This document shows positions 35,656 through 47,560 of a stretch of 64,000 nt of DNA, piece by piece. The DNA is taken from positions 4,167,501 through 4,231,500 of the forward strand of contig JARFXM010000011.1 of the NCBI GenBank assembly GCA_029532625.1, given 5' to 3'. The translations under genes were made by a program, and so were the position numbers. The notes below the pieces were generated by a model that saw only the letters and a list, made by a program, of their open reading frames with translations, had not been told where the DNA came from and made no database searches. How positions within the stretch are numbered: position 1 is the stretch's first letter; every line of letters starts with the position of its first letter. The stretch is from Lomentospora prolificans. Taxonomy: Eukaryota; Ascomycota; Sordariomycetes; Microascales; Microascaceae.

Positions 35656-38600
35656 ATGAGCAACCCTTTGAAGGATCGTAGGGGCGGTAGTCCCGGGGGC
35701 TCACCCACTCCAAAGCGCACCTTGCCAGCAGAGGACGATTCGTCAAATGATCGCGATACGATCCGGGGCGAGACTGATACTGGCGCCGTTGACACACTGT
35801 TTGCGGGGGATGAGCCTTCGACGCCGGTGGCACTGGTACCGACTCGAGATGGGTCAGGCATCGATCGATATTGCCAGATTCTGCAAGATAGGATTGACCA
35901 GCAGTCCGACGATGGTTCGATTGATGACGTTCCCAGGAGGGTTGGCAGCCCCATGGGTTCAGTTCTCTCCGTCCCCGATGATATCTCAGTTCAGGTTGGT
36001 GCATACTCCTTATTATGACTTCTTCAATTTGCGTACTCACTGTGAATCATTCGCAGGGTTCCATACTCTCTTCTCCTGGTAGCAGCGTACTCCCTTCCGT
36101 CGCTTCACGCCCTGGTCTCGACTCCCCGACCCCCTCTTTCCGACCTTTTGACCGGCGCTTCCAATCTCGACTCTCTTCCTCCATGCAGCTTAGTCCGAGT
36201 CCTAGCAGTTCGCGTCCTTCATCACCTGCGTTCCTCTCTAGTCATAAGCGCAACTTTTCAGTAAACTCTCAATTCCTATTTGATAATACGGAATCCGACA
36301 CCACTACGCCTCCGTGGGAGGTTATTCGGTGGACGAAGCTAAAGAAGCTCAGCGGCCAGGTCTTTTCCGAGTCCGGGAGGAGGAACTTTGGCTCGCCAAC
36401 CTGCTTTGCAATTGCGTCAATGATTGTGTTGGGGACTAGCAAGGGCATAATATTAATGTTTGATTATAGCCAGAACGTAAAGCTCATTGTTGGGCCTGGG
36501 ACAAAAGGTGAGAGGCCCTTCTTGTGTTCCTGCTCTGCCGAGTCGGAAACTAACTTTTGTAGCTGTTGAATGCGGTCCCATCACTTCTTTAGCTATTTCT
36601 GCAGACCATACCGCTGTATCAGCTGGTCATAATAGTGGCCACATTTTTATCTGGGATGTGAATAAGTCAAGCAGGCCATTCCTTTCTATCCCTCCATTAG
36701 ACCTCACCCAGCTTCAGAACCGGACAATTGATGGGCACATGCCAGATGTTGCGATCACACACTTAGGGTTCCTTGGGACAAGGAGGACAGCGGTCGTGTC
36801 CGCAGATGATAGAGGGATGGCGTTTGCTCACCTGGCGACCCGAGGTACTGGTGCACTCGGCCGAATTGTCAGGACTACGAGAATTCTCGGTCGGTACCCG
36901 AATGCGCCGGTGCCAGCAGGCAAAACGCTGAAGCCTAGCACCGTCCTTGCGTTTTCTTCGTTGCCACTTGGAAACGTTGATCGCTCAACGGATACCTTGG
37001 GGCTTACGGCTATACTTACGCCCTATCTCTTGGTCATCGTGTCGACCACTCCAGTCGCCCAGACCCAGCACAAGTCAGCGAGACCCAAGGAAGTAGCGCG
37101 GCACAGCGCTATGAGCGGCTGTTTAGCGTGGTTCCCTGCGGTCAGGTTGAAAGTTCCGGACCCAGTGACCGGTAGTACTGTATCCAAGGTTAAACTTGTA
37201 TACTGCTGGTCAAACGTCCTGACCGTGCTCGATATTGATGAGGTGCCATCGGACGATCCTAGCAAGACGTCGTCTCTGAAATTCCGTGCGCGTAGCCGTT
37301 GGACGTGCGAAGAGGCCATTGTTGCTGTGCAGTGGCTGAGTCGCTCGGTTTTGACAGTCTTCACTATAACCCAGAGGCTGATTATTCTCGAGGATAAGAC
37401 GATGAGAGTAACCGACGGGTTTGACCTTATTCACAAACATATATATCACGCAGATCTATTTTCGGAGCAACTGCACGCATTAGTTGAGCAGCTTGACGAG
37501 GAGGACCCGAGCATGCATGGCGTAGTGGCCGATGCTTTTTATATGAGTGTCAAGGCATACAAAAGCCGGCTATTCCTCCTCGGATTCGATGAGGTTTCCA
37601 TAGGAACTCTTTCAAATTGGTCGGATAGGCTCCTCGCTCTCATGGATCATGGAGACCACGTTGCGGCTATTCAACTTGCAACATCTTATTATACGGGGGA
37701 TTCAGACAAGCTCACTGTTGGCCTTCCTGAGGACGCCACCTTACGACACTCCTTAGTTAACGACAAAGTGATAGAAGTCATGAGCGCGTCTCTCAAGCAC
37801 GTCTTTGGTCAGTATGGAGCCGATTCCTCTGCCGTGGGCAACGAAAAACTCCGCGAATTAACGGAGGCGTGCTTTGTCTCATGTCAAAGTATTGGCAATA
37901 CCGAGTTTATCTTTGGCGAAATGTACGAGTGGTACGAGGATACCGAGGCAGAGAGCATATTCCTGGAGGCGCTAGAGTCTTACATCCTAGAAAAGACCAT
38001 TCGGGTAGTTCCACCGACTGTCATGAAGGCCATGGTAGCATACTACGTTTCTCAAGGATGGGAGACCAGGTTGGAAGAGATGATTTGCCACATGGAAACT
38101 TCAACACTCGATTTGGATCAAATTACGACGTTGTGTAAACAGCACAGGCTTTATGATGCATTGATCTACGTTTGGAACCAGGCCATGGGAGACTACATCA
38201 CTCCGCTTATCGACCTACTTTCTCTCCTCATTCCGTTCATGGACGATGAGGGCGTACTGAAGTCCGGGAACTACATGAATGACTTGATCTATGGAACAAA
38301 CGCACGCAAAATCTTCCCTTACCTTGCGTACACACTTACTAGGAGGGTGTATCCCACCGATGAGGCAATGAGTGAAGAAGCTGCCACCAAGGCGAGCGCT
38401 GAACTCTACTGGTTCTTTTTCTCTGGGAATACTATAACCTGGCCAAAAGAGGGAGGGAAGCCATTCTTGACTCGGCCGAACAAGCACATTGAACCATCAT
38501 TCCCCTACCTTAGGCTAGTTCTCAAATACGATGCGCCAAGTTTCTTGAGCGCGCTCAACGAGGCGTTCGAGGACTCATTCTTGAATGATGCGCCGGAGAA

Positions 38601-40650
38601 GAAAGAAGATGGCACCGGTCGAGACCTACCAGAAGAGCAGATATTTGGGCAGACTGTCGACAGGCAGTATATTGTTTCCATCCTTCTGGAAATTATGAAC
38701 CCTGCGGACTACGCGCCTGAGGACACGATATATTTGGACATGTTCATCGCTCGCAACCTTCCGAAGTTCCCGCAATACCTTCTCTTTCCTGGTTCTACGC
38801 TTACGAGAGTGCTCACCGGTCTCTGTAATTGTCCGGGCAAAGACCTTGCGGAGGATGCCCAACTTAGCGCAGAGTATCTCCTCTCTGTTCACCAGCCTCC
38901 TGATCTTGAGGCGCTGAACCCTCTTTTCAAAAAGGCTGGGTTCTACCGCATCCTGAAGCGCATCTATAAAGGCGATCGGCAGTTCGGCAAGCTTGTTCAG
39001 ATGTACTTTGAAGACCCGGATGATCGCGAAGAGATATTTGATTGTATCGCCGACTGTCTTCGCTCAGGGGGTGGGCTCACAGGTCGGCAAGTGCAGCAAG
39101 TGCTCGACGTAATTCGCGAGAACGCCGTGGACCTCATTGAGCTCGACCCAGAGAGGGCCGCCGGTACCCTAGCTTCACAAGATGCAACCTTCCACCGTGA
39201 GATTTTAGATTCGGCAAAGGAGACGCCGGATTTGCAGTTCCGTTACCTCAAAGCTCTCCTTGAACCTGGCAGCACCGCGGCTGAGGCAATGGCGGCATCG
39301 GATAGGGATCTTATTGAGCAATACGTGCGGCTCATGTGCGCATTTGAAGAAGATCACGTTGGCGACTACGTTGGGCTTGTGAAGAACAAGAAACTACGGC
39401 TAGATAAGCTGTTGCCAACTATGGAAGAGACGGGCGCTATCGAGGGGATAGTTGCGCTGATGGCTCATGATGGCATGGTAGAGCAAGCCATGCAGCGGCT
39501 AACGACTCACCTCGACGACGTTGCCACAGAAATCGAGAAAGTGTTGAATGAGAGAGAGGATGAGGAAGATCCCGATCATGCGCAGTGGGCCGTGGCTGGT
39601 ATGCTCAAGTCAATGCAGCGATACGTCAATTTGGGCATATGGCTCTGCCAGACGCATCCGATCTCAAAGCAAGTCAGTGGCGTTGGCAAACAGCAGGGAT
39701 CGGAACGTGATCCTCTATCAGCGGATGATGAATTGTGGCTAGCTCTTATTGAGGTAACGATACGGGTTACTCGCGAGCTATCAGAGCCCATAAGTGCCAT
39801 GCCGCAGTCCGCTTTCGACCGGGGACCGGCCTCGGGCCGATCTTCCAGGCGGGGGTCCCAGAATACGTTGGGCGAATCGAGAGATAGTCACGTATTGACG
39901 AGCCTGCTACGATCATTGGTTCAGCTCACCTTTACGGCCCTGCTCACCAACACCGCAAAGTCTTCAGCTCCCACGCCAACTGGGCGCTCCCTCGGCACAC
40001 CCGCTTCGCCCGGAATCAACCACTCGTTCCTACGTATCCTGCGGGCGTTCCTATCCCGTGCTGCCGAGATATCTCCAAGCCTCGCTGATCTCCGGGGAGT
40101 CCTACAATCCATTTTCTCTGCATACGCCTACGAGCAGTCTATTCTGGAGTTGTCTAATCGTCTCCTAGAAAATAGCCTTTTCACCAGCGTTTCGCGCTCG
40201 GTTGAGCTTCGTCAACGGGGTTGGAGGCCCCGCGGATCGACCTGTGAGGCTTGTGGCGGCAGGCTCTGGGGCCCTGGTGTTGGTAGCCGCATCGTCGATG
40301 CCTGGGAGGAGAAGAAGGCTTTAGAGGAAGCCAAGAGGGTGGAGAAAAAGAGAGTTGTTTCCAGGCTAGGCGAGGAGAGAGATAAAGGCAAGGCTGCCGA
40401 GCCTCTCAACAAAGGAAAGGCGGTTGCTTCGGGTGGCGAGTCTGGCGGAGACGCAGCACATGCGGAGATGGACGGTGGTGAGGGCGCCGTGGTACGACGG
40501 AACGACTCACCACTCGATCAGATCGTACTCCTCGCGTGCAGACACATTTATCACCGACGATGCCTTGACGCGCTGCAAATTGAGGACGATGGCGTTGGTC
40601 TCACTGCCGAGGGCAGGCATAGAGAGTATAGGTGTCCCATCGATGGGTGA
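35656..40650 (+). CDS. VPS8: Vps8, CORVET endosomal tethering subunit
   Basis: Three exons (35656-35994, 36057-36507, 36563-40650) give about 1625 residues, within the fungal Vps8 range. The N-terminal ~190 residues are Ser/Pro-rich and disordered. A beta-propeller-like region follows (GTSKGIILMFD, AVSAGHNSGHIFIWDV and AVVSADDRGMAFAH are WD-like blades). A long alpha-solenoid follows, and a C-terminal RING-like zinc finger with CEACGG, CRHIYHRRCL and a final YRCPIDG. Vps8 binds activated Rab5 (yeast Vps21) and, with Vps3 and the Vps-C core, tethers early endosomes for fusion; that is established for the family. The last RING ligand expected after the final CPI is Asp rather than Cys in this reading. 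Introns are GT-AG and 55-62 bases. The gene diverges from the GPALPP gene and converges on the CxxC-repeat gene. Confidence 0.93.
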
Positions 40651-40962
40651 TTATTACGAATTCATGGAGGGGGACTTGTACGTATTGTGTATTTAGATAT
40701 CTCTAACGAAGCTCGAATATGATGAGGTTAATGTCATCAAATCAGGGGTGTGTTACCGCCTCCTGAAACCGAGCCCCTTCGCCCACCCGCTCCTTTGTCT
40801 ATAACGTCCGGATCCATGCTCGGTGGTCGACTTGAGCCGTCCCACGAAGCGTGGACTCCTCAAGGGGTCAGTGGCTCGAAATATCTTCGGCCTAAACCTA
40901 ATCGATCCGTATACAATAAATGCAGACGTATTGTGTCTGCCACATGGATCAGGGCTAGGATT

Positions 40963-42668
40963 TTACTCGAGCTCTTTCCACCGTTTCCTCCATCGGGCGT
41001 ATTGCTCTTCAATCGGCAATATCTGACACCTAGTAGCACCGCGAATTTCTCCCCTTACCACCGCTTCTTTCCTATGCATCCCACCACCATCGTTGCCCAG
41101 CCTCGCGTTTCCCTCCTCATCTGCTGGGTGCTGATGGTCCACACCGCTCGCCACCGCTTCCTCATAAAACGGCGGAAGCGCAGCTTTACGCATCCTCTTT
41201 GCCGCCGCCAGCATATTGAGATATGCGTCATTCCTCTCCGAGCCAGCGTCCACGAGAAGCTCAATAGACCGTTTCGCGCAGGCGACGGCCCACTTATGAC
41301 GCATCCTGAGTGAGTACATGCAGCACATCTGGGGCGTCGCCATCATGGTGTCTCTGAGGGGGAGATAGTCAAAGTTTCCGCGCAGTGAGACTTCCTCGTA
41401 ACACCGAGGGCACACGGTGCAGTCGAAGGGGCCGTACCAGTAGAGGTGTTCCGTGCGCTCGGAGCGCGGGCAGGGAGGAATGGAGGAGACACGCGAGACG
41501 TACTCGGCGAAGTGGGATGGGTCGTTGGTGGCGAGGGCTTGGCGGAGGCGGCGGAGGTAGGCCTCTAAGGGGATGCCTATTCGGAAATCGCAGAATATGT
41601 CATCCTTGGCTGTAATTTCGGTGAACCAATCTTGGATGCCTAGGGTGGCTGCTACGCCGACGTAGCAACCGGAGCAGGTGGTTAGGGCATTCGGGGATTC
41701 CTTGAAGACGTAGTATTTTCTCCCACGGATGAGGCCGGTGGGATCGCAGCCGTTGTCGGGGAGGAGGCGTTGGCTGCATTCCAGAAGATGGTAAAGTCGT
41801 TGGATCCGAGGGCCGCTCCGTATGCGAAGGATATGGCGGGAACGCAGAGGGAGCACGGTTCTGGCGGTCGGGCGGAACCTTCCCTCCCTTTGACGATATT
41901 CAATTCCTTCTCGAAGGGTGTTCGGAATACGTCATTTTCGTAGCACGCTGCGCATATGGTCATGTTGGGGATACCTTCCCTCGTCATCATGGCTACCGGG
42001 TAGAGTGGAAGAGGACCTGATGACGCTTTGAAGTCGAGATGACGCTTCACGATCTGGGTCCAGGCATTCCATGCGTTTCCGGTGTTTTTTTCGTTCTCGA
42101 GTTGCATAAAGGCCCGTCTAATGCCTGGCGAGGCAAAGTGGCATGTCCACACTTCCTCCAGAGGTTGGACATCCGGGTAAGGGCTGAAGTGGGTTTCGAA
42201 AGGGCTTGCTACAATGTAATTCTCGTAGCAAGCTTCACAGGCTAGGAAACCCTCCAGATCTTGCTCAGCGCAAGCGAACCACTTGACACCCAGCTCCCCA
42301 ATAGTACCATCCTTTCCCATACACGACGGAATCTTTGCACGCCGCCAAAGGCAGGCCTTGAAATTCTGGTCTCCGGCCTGAGATAGGCCCGGCCAAGGAC
42401 GGTCTCTAACCCTCCGAATACCGAATCCGCACATCCCACCCGCTTGATGGACATGCCGGAACCAAGACTGGACCGGGGTACCCCTGGCATATGTCTCGAA
42501 ACATTGAGGACAAATTACAAAACTGGGGTGATGAATGAACGTATACCAGATCGTCTCGTAATCGACGACGTGGGTGCCCGGGCATGGGCGGAGTTCGGCC
42601 GGATCTGGTGGGGCCGATTTCTCTTCACGGCCGTGGCCAGGCCGTGCTTTGGATTCCTGGTTACCCAT
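40963..42668 (-). CDS. CxxC[FY]-repeat protein of unknown function, interrupted by a frame change
   Basis: Two overlapping minus-strand frames read as one protein. The upstream frame (42668 down to 41682) starts MGNQESKARPGH. The downstream frame (41856 down to 40963) carries the C-terminal half. They overlap between 41682 and 41856, and sequence character switches near 41765-41780, where one base appears to be missing. No GT-AG intron fits the overlap. Five copies of a Cys-x2-Cys-[Phe/Tyr] unit are present: ICPQCFETY, ACEACYENY and ICAACYEND in the first frame, CSGCYVG and VCPRCYEEV in the second. The first three, and to a lesser degree the others, are followed by a small residue, Pro/Gly and a Phe/Trp. 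I do not recognise a named domain; zinc binding is an inference from the paired cysteines. There is no signal peptide or membrane helix. Either a sequencing error or a young pseudogene would explain the break. Confidence 0.6.
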
Positions 42669-43408
42669 CCCGTTTGCGCTGGTTTTTGAATTTCAACAAG
42701 GCGGAGAGACGGGATCATGGAACGAAAGTGCACTAGTGGTATCGAGACCTACAGTGTTTTATATGTAGCGTACCGATCCTAGCAATGCCCCGCAACAGGT
42801 GCCTGGTCGAGGTGACCATCAAGCGCTCTGAAGGCTTAGCCTTGACACTAACACATTCGAGGGATTTAACGGACCAGGTCAGATGTAACTCAAGATCAAA
42901 ACCCCATCTCACAGCCCACTGGCACCATAACCCCGAACAAGAAATGAGCATAGAGCCTCTAGTATACTGAAAAATTGCTGTGTGTTTGGCATGCTAGAGT
43001 GATACAGTGTCGGATGTGGAGCCTCGGACGATAGAGCTTAGCTACTCCATCCCTCGCCTCCGCATCTCCAGACAGTAAAAAGCAATAGTTTTATGCTTAT
43101 CGCTTATAAAATTTTTCCAAAGATGCTAGTCTGCTAATCGAGTGGTCGTGATCGAGCTTAACGTCATGTTTCGCGTCTTACCAAGAAGGCTCGAAGGAGT
43201 GATCTCGGTTGATCGTCCCTTGCTTATGTAAGTATATGGACCTCAGAACCCGTCCGCTTGAGAGAACAATCCGCGCCCATCTCGAAAGGAAATCATCACT
43301 GGATCCGTTGTCCTCGCCTGTATCACCACGCAATACGGCTTACTCTCATTTTATCCGACGGGAAAAACTTCAAATGACCACCATATTTCCAGCAGATGAT
43401 GTGCCACT
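42669..43408. promoter_or_regulatory. Divergent promoter region, CxxC-repeat gene / PIG-P
   Basis: 740 bases between two outward-facing start codons. No supported gene. It must contain both promoters. Confidence 0.5.
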
Positions 43409-44242
43409 ATGCCCGGGACAATAGAAGAAGAAGGCGAACTGGAGCTCGCCAGCTCCGACGCCGAATCCACCACATCCTCAGCATCCAACGAATCCGGCGA
43501 CAATGCCTCGCCATCACGTCCGTCCATCCACCCGCCCAACTACTTTGCGCCGCCCTTCTACGGCCGACCGGGCACGCCTCTCCCACCATCTCCGTCGATA
43601 ACGTCGCTCCTTATTCCATCGCGCCCGACGACGCCCGATCTCTCCGATGACGAGATGGAAGTAGCGGCCCGCGCCACCCGGGCGTCGCCTAAGGTTCCGA
43701 CGTACGAATACTACGGGTTCGTTCTCTACCTCTTTTCAAGTGCGACTTTCCTCGTCTACATCCTCTGGTCGTACCTCCCGTCGCCGTTCCTGCATGCGCT
43801 GGGCATCTACTACTATCCTAACAGGTGGTGGTCGCTAGCGGTGCCCGCATTCCTGGTCATGGCGCTCGTTTATTTGTTCGTGGCGCTCGCATCATACAAC
43901 ACGGGATATCTCACGCCGCCCATGGGAGCGGTGGAAACGGTCGTGGATGACGCAGCCAAGGTGGCCGTCATCGATGCTAAGGGGAGGATGAGGGACGGGA
44001 GTAGGCTGACTAGGAGCAAGGTCAGCAAGAGGAAAGGGACGGGCGGTGGAAAGCGGACATCGCTGGATTATACGGAGGTTTGGGGCGAGGGTACGGACGG
44101 AGTCATGGACGTGCCGCTGGCCGGAGTCTGCGAGGTCCTGTATAGGGAAAAGGGATCTGACGAGACCGATGAGGAGGGCGTTGAGTACGGTGATGTGGAA
44201 GAGGAGAGGTGGTGGCCATTTGGGATTCCGGGCCGGGCATAA
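43409..44242 (+). CDS. GPI19: PIG-P/Gpi19, subunit of GPI-GlcNAc transferase
   Basis: An intronless 277-residue frame. After an acidic, Ser/Pro-rich N-terminus of about 95 residues comes the PIG-P domain. It opens YEYYGFVLYLFSSATFLVY (first membrane helix), continues ILWSYLPSPFLHALGI with YYYPNRWWSLAVP, and has a second helix (FLVMALVYLFVALASYN) ending TGYLTPP. This hairpin of two helices is characteristic of PIG-P. The protein belongs to the ER complex that transfers GlcNAc from UDP-GlcNAc to phosphatidylinositol, the first step of GPI anchor synthesis; the catalytic subunit is PIG-A/Gpi3. The ~95-residue cytosolic tail is charged, with a basic patch (RSKVSKRKGTGGGKR) and an acidic end. It is longer than yeast Gpi19, as is common in filamentous fungi. 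Confidence 0.92.
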   Translation: MPGTIEEEGELELASSDAESTTSSASNESGDNASPSRPSIHPPNYFAPPFYGRPGTPLPPSPSITSLLIPSRPTTPDLSDDEMEVAARATRASPKVPTYEYYGFVLYLFSSATFLVYILWSYLPSPFLHALGIYYYPNRWWSLAVPAFLVMALVYLFVALASYNTGYLTPPMGAVETVVDDAAKVAVIDAKGRMRDGSRLTRSKVSKRKGTGGGKRTSLDYTEVWGEGTDGVMDVPLAGVCEVLYREKGSDETDEEGVEYGDVEEERWWPFGIPGRA

Positions 44243-45362
44243 ACTAGCATACTCACAGACGGCGTACGGTTGATATTTCGCGGGATTAGAAGCGCTGAAT
44301 TCCTACCAGCAGCGTCTCTAACTTATAGGGTCCTTGAGGTTGAGCCGAGTGCTCGTCAGGGGCATATTGCAGCTTTAAGCTGCAAGCACGCTTTTCTAAA
44401 GCGAATCGTTACAACTATTCGATAAGATGACTGGGCTCTCGATCTCTGGGCCCATTGTGCATTATCAGCGACGTCCCATGTCCCGGTATTGGCTTTTTGC
44501 GAGCTAATCCGAGAGCTCTCCCCAGCGGTCGACCCGGACAGGCTGATTGCGAAATGTAGACCTTTGAAGCTCTCCAAATCTCCAATTTCTAAACCTCTCC
44601 GTTCCCTGGGTTCTTGGCGCACGTCAGCCGGCTCCGGAAGCGACGAAGCTGACGTGGCAGCGACCGAAAGCGGTCTCACAGTATTAGACCGTGCTCGGGA
44701 TCAAGATTAACTCGTCCCGCGCCTTTACGGTCGTAATTGATCCTAGTCAATATTGCGATCGCGCGTCGAGATATCGCATCAAGCGGCAAATTTAACCTGT
44801 TTCAACGTTCCGGCTTTCGTAACCGCGCATTGGGAAGCCAAGGTAAACGGAGTGCGATTCTACATTTTCTCATCATATCTCCGAGTCTTTGCGAAGCGAG
44901 GAGCACCAAGACTCGGTCGGGTGGTTCGGCAGGGATTTGATTACATTTTCTGTTTCTGGTTAATGAAGGATCTTCGTTGTTAGTAGCCTCGTCCAAGGTG
45001 AGCTTTTCGAGGAATTGATTTGTATATTTTATGTTTATATTTCCGGGGTGTTGCGCTGCAAAGTGAGAGCCTGGTTTCGAGGAACGAGCCCACATGTCGA
45101 GCTGGAATGCTCTGTTCTGTAGTATCTCACGTTAGCTCTATTCGTTAGCTGGCTTACATTGGACCCCAGCCGAGGCATCAATCCTGCGACCAGCTCGCTC
45201 TTTCCCCTTTGCAAGCTGAAGCCGACATCTCAACACAGACCTTTCCGATTGTTCAGCTCGTTATCATTTCATTTTTCTTTAAAAAAAAATTGGATAGTCA
45301 GAATATACTCGTATCTATCCTATTTTCATATATTAAACTGTAGCTGTGCTTGATCACAAGCA
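44243..45362. promoter_or_regulatory. Intergenic: PIG-P 3' end and amidase promoter
   Basis: 1.1 kb with no recognisable gene. Short frames on both strands near 44360-44710 overlap one another. A pyrimidine-rich segment near 45190-45290 ends in an A-rich run just upstream of the amidase start and is probably its leader. Confidence 0.4.
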
Positions 45363-47400
45363 ATGGCTTCACAGCAGAATTTCGCATTCTACCCCAACGC
45401 CGTCGATTGGGCCAAGTCCGATGTCGCCGTCGACGACGGCACCGGCGAGGACAAGAACCCCGTCATGCGAGGCTGGTCCCTCGCCATCGGCGCTTCCCTG
45501 TACGTTTCTCATCGCACCTGAATCTAAAGTCTCAAAAGCTAACGCCGCCCAGGGTTTCCAACGTGGGATATCTCCAAAAGACCCTCTGGAACAACGCCAA
45601 GTTCGGCTCCCTTAGGCACATGCCCGAGCTAGACACCAGGCTTCCAGCCCGTCTTCATGTTCGTCCACACCGAGCCCTCGCTCACCTCACCCACCGCTTC
45701 TAAACTGAGCCATCCCTAACGTATCCAAAACAGCCCTGCGTCATCCCCATCAGCACCGACGCATCCACCCAGTCCCTCATACCTTTCGACTCCCACATCC
45801 AGAACCCCCGCCCCGCCGACCTGGACGGCCGGTACCTCTCCGTCGCAGACTACCATGCCGCCTACAAAGCCGGCACCGTCACGCCCCTTCAGGTAGCCGA
45901 GGAGCTCCTCCAGCGCATCCAGCGTGGCCAGAGCCCCGCGAGCAGATACGCTAACGCCTGGGTCGACTCCTACGGCCAGGACGAGCTCGCCCTCGCTGCC
46001 GCACGGGAATCCACCGAACGTTACGCCCAGGGAAAACAGCTCGGCCTCCTTGATGGCGTGCCATTTGGTGTCAAGGATGATGTAGACGTCAAGGGTTACG
46101 TCTCACACTTTGGCATGAAGTACGATGCCAATGTCCCCTTCTTTAAGCCCGCCGAGAGGACCGCTTGGCCCGTGCAAAAGATGCAGGAAGCCGGCGCTGT
46201 GATGATTGGCAAGTTGGCCATGCACGAGCTCGGCGTTGACGTTAGCGGCTGCAACGTGAGTTCTTCATCTCTTTACTTTACAGCATTCTCAGCAAACGAC
46301 CACAGGAAAAACTAATCTTTCCCCCAAAACAGCCCGCCTGGGGTACCCCCACAAACTGGATGAACCAGACTTACTACCCAGGCGGCTCATCTTCTGGCGC
46401 CGCCTCCGCCCTCTCCGCCGGCATCGTCCCCATCGCACTCGGCACCGACGCCGGCGGCAGTGCCCGCATCCCTCCCTCCTTCACCGGACAATACGGCCTC
46501 AAGCCCTCCCACCACCGAATAGGCCTCATGTCCCACAGCATGGCCGTCATGGCCCCTATGGCCTCCACCGTCGCTGATCTCACGATAGCCTACCGCACCA
46601 TGGCCCAGCCCAACCCCGCCTGCAACACCCAGGGCCGTTTCGCCCCCTCCCTCCCCCCGCCTCCCACCGGCGCAAAAAGGGTCATCGGCATCTACCGCGC
46701 CTGGTTCGACAAGGCCGACCCCGAGGTCCTCGCCCACTGCAACGCTGCCGTAGACTACTACAAGAACAGCCTCGGCTACGACATCGTCGACATCGCCATT
46801 CCCTTCCTCCGCGAGGCCCGCCTCGCCCACGGCGCCACCTGCCTCACCGATGGTGCCGCTGCCCACTACGCCCGCGCCCCTACCCAGGCAGCCGCCCACG
46901 CCATGGTCCAGCCGCAGACCCGCGTCCTCGTCAGCGTCGGCGGCCAGACCCCCGCTCAGGACTACATCAAGTACAACGAGCTGAGGGAGGTCCTGATGCA
47001 ACACCTCGCCTTCTTGTTCAAGAAGCACCCCGGCCTTCTCATCCTCACCCCCACCACCCCCTTGGCCGGCTGGCCCAAGGACCCCGCCAACGAGTCGTAC
47101 GGCTTCTCGGACGGGAACATGACGCTGAAGCACATGATGTACGTCTTCCTCGCCAACATGACCGGTACACCGGCTGTTACGGTGCCAGTTGGATATGTCG
47201 AGCCTAAGCAGGGCACCGGCAGGATTCCTGTGAACCTCATGGCGTTGGGTGAGTGGGGTAGCGAGGAGCAGCTGCTTGCATGGGCTGGCGAGGCAGAGAA
47301 GTATCTTGACGAGGTTGTCAAGGATGGCAGGAGACGGCCCACGGGATGGGTAGATGTATTGGCGGCCGCCCAGGGCCAAAAGAAGGATGGAGATGAGTGA
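45363..47400 (+). CDS. Amidase signature family hydrolase
   Basis: Four exons (45363-45499, 45553-45658, 45734-46255, 46333-47400) give about 610 residues. The Ser-cisSer-Lys triad of the amidase signature fold is present: Lys in GVKDDVD (about residue 194), the cis-Ser in YYPGGSSSGAAS (about 275) and the nucleophile Ser in GTDAGGSARIP (about 298). The enzyme would hydrolyse a carboxamide to acid and ammonia; substrate cannot be told from sequence. It has no signal peptide, so it is probably cytosolic. An N-terminal segment of about 80 residues precedes the usual start of the domain. Intron 2 is the least certain: the in-phase donor is GTTCGT rather than GTAAGT, and a GTCTTC eight bases earlier is out of phase. 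Coding GC is very high in exon 4, which opens a long shadow frame on the other strand. It converges with the DUF7721-like gene 160 bases away. Confidence 0.9.
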
Positions 47401-47560
47401 TGGTGGCTCGTCGTGTCGAAACTAGCTGCGTATTAATGTTTCCCTTGGGTTGAAATACCACAACACTTTTGTATCTCGAGTATATCTGTACAAGTTCAAT
47501 TAAAATATATTCAATTCCTATGTCTCGTTACAACACCATACATGCATTTCCATTATCCTT

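Noticed and set aside
46387..47379. 330-codon open frame on the minus strand opposite the amidase
   Set aside because: Gly/Val/Glu-rich translation typical of a shadow of GC-rich codons; the amidase frame carries the full catalytic triad.
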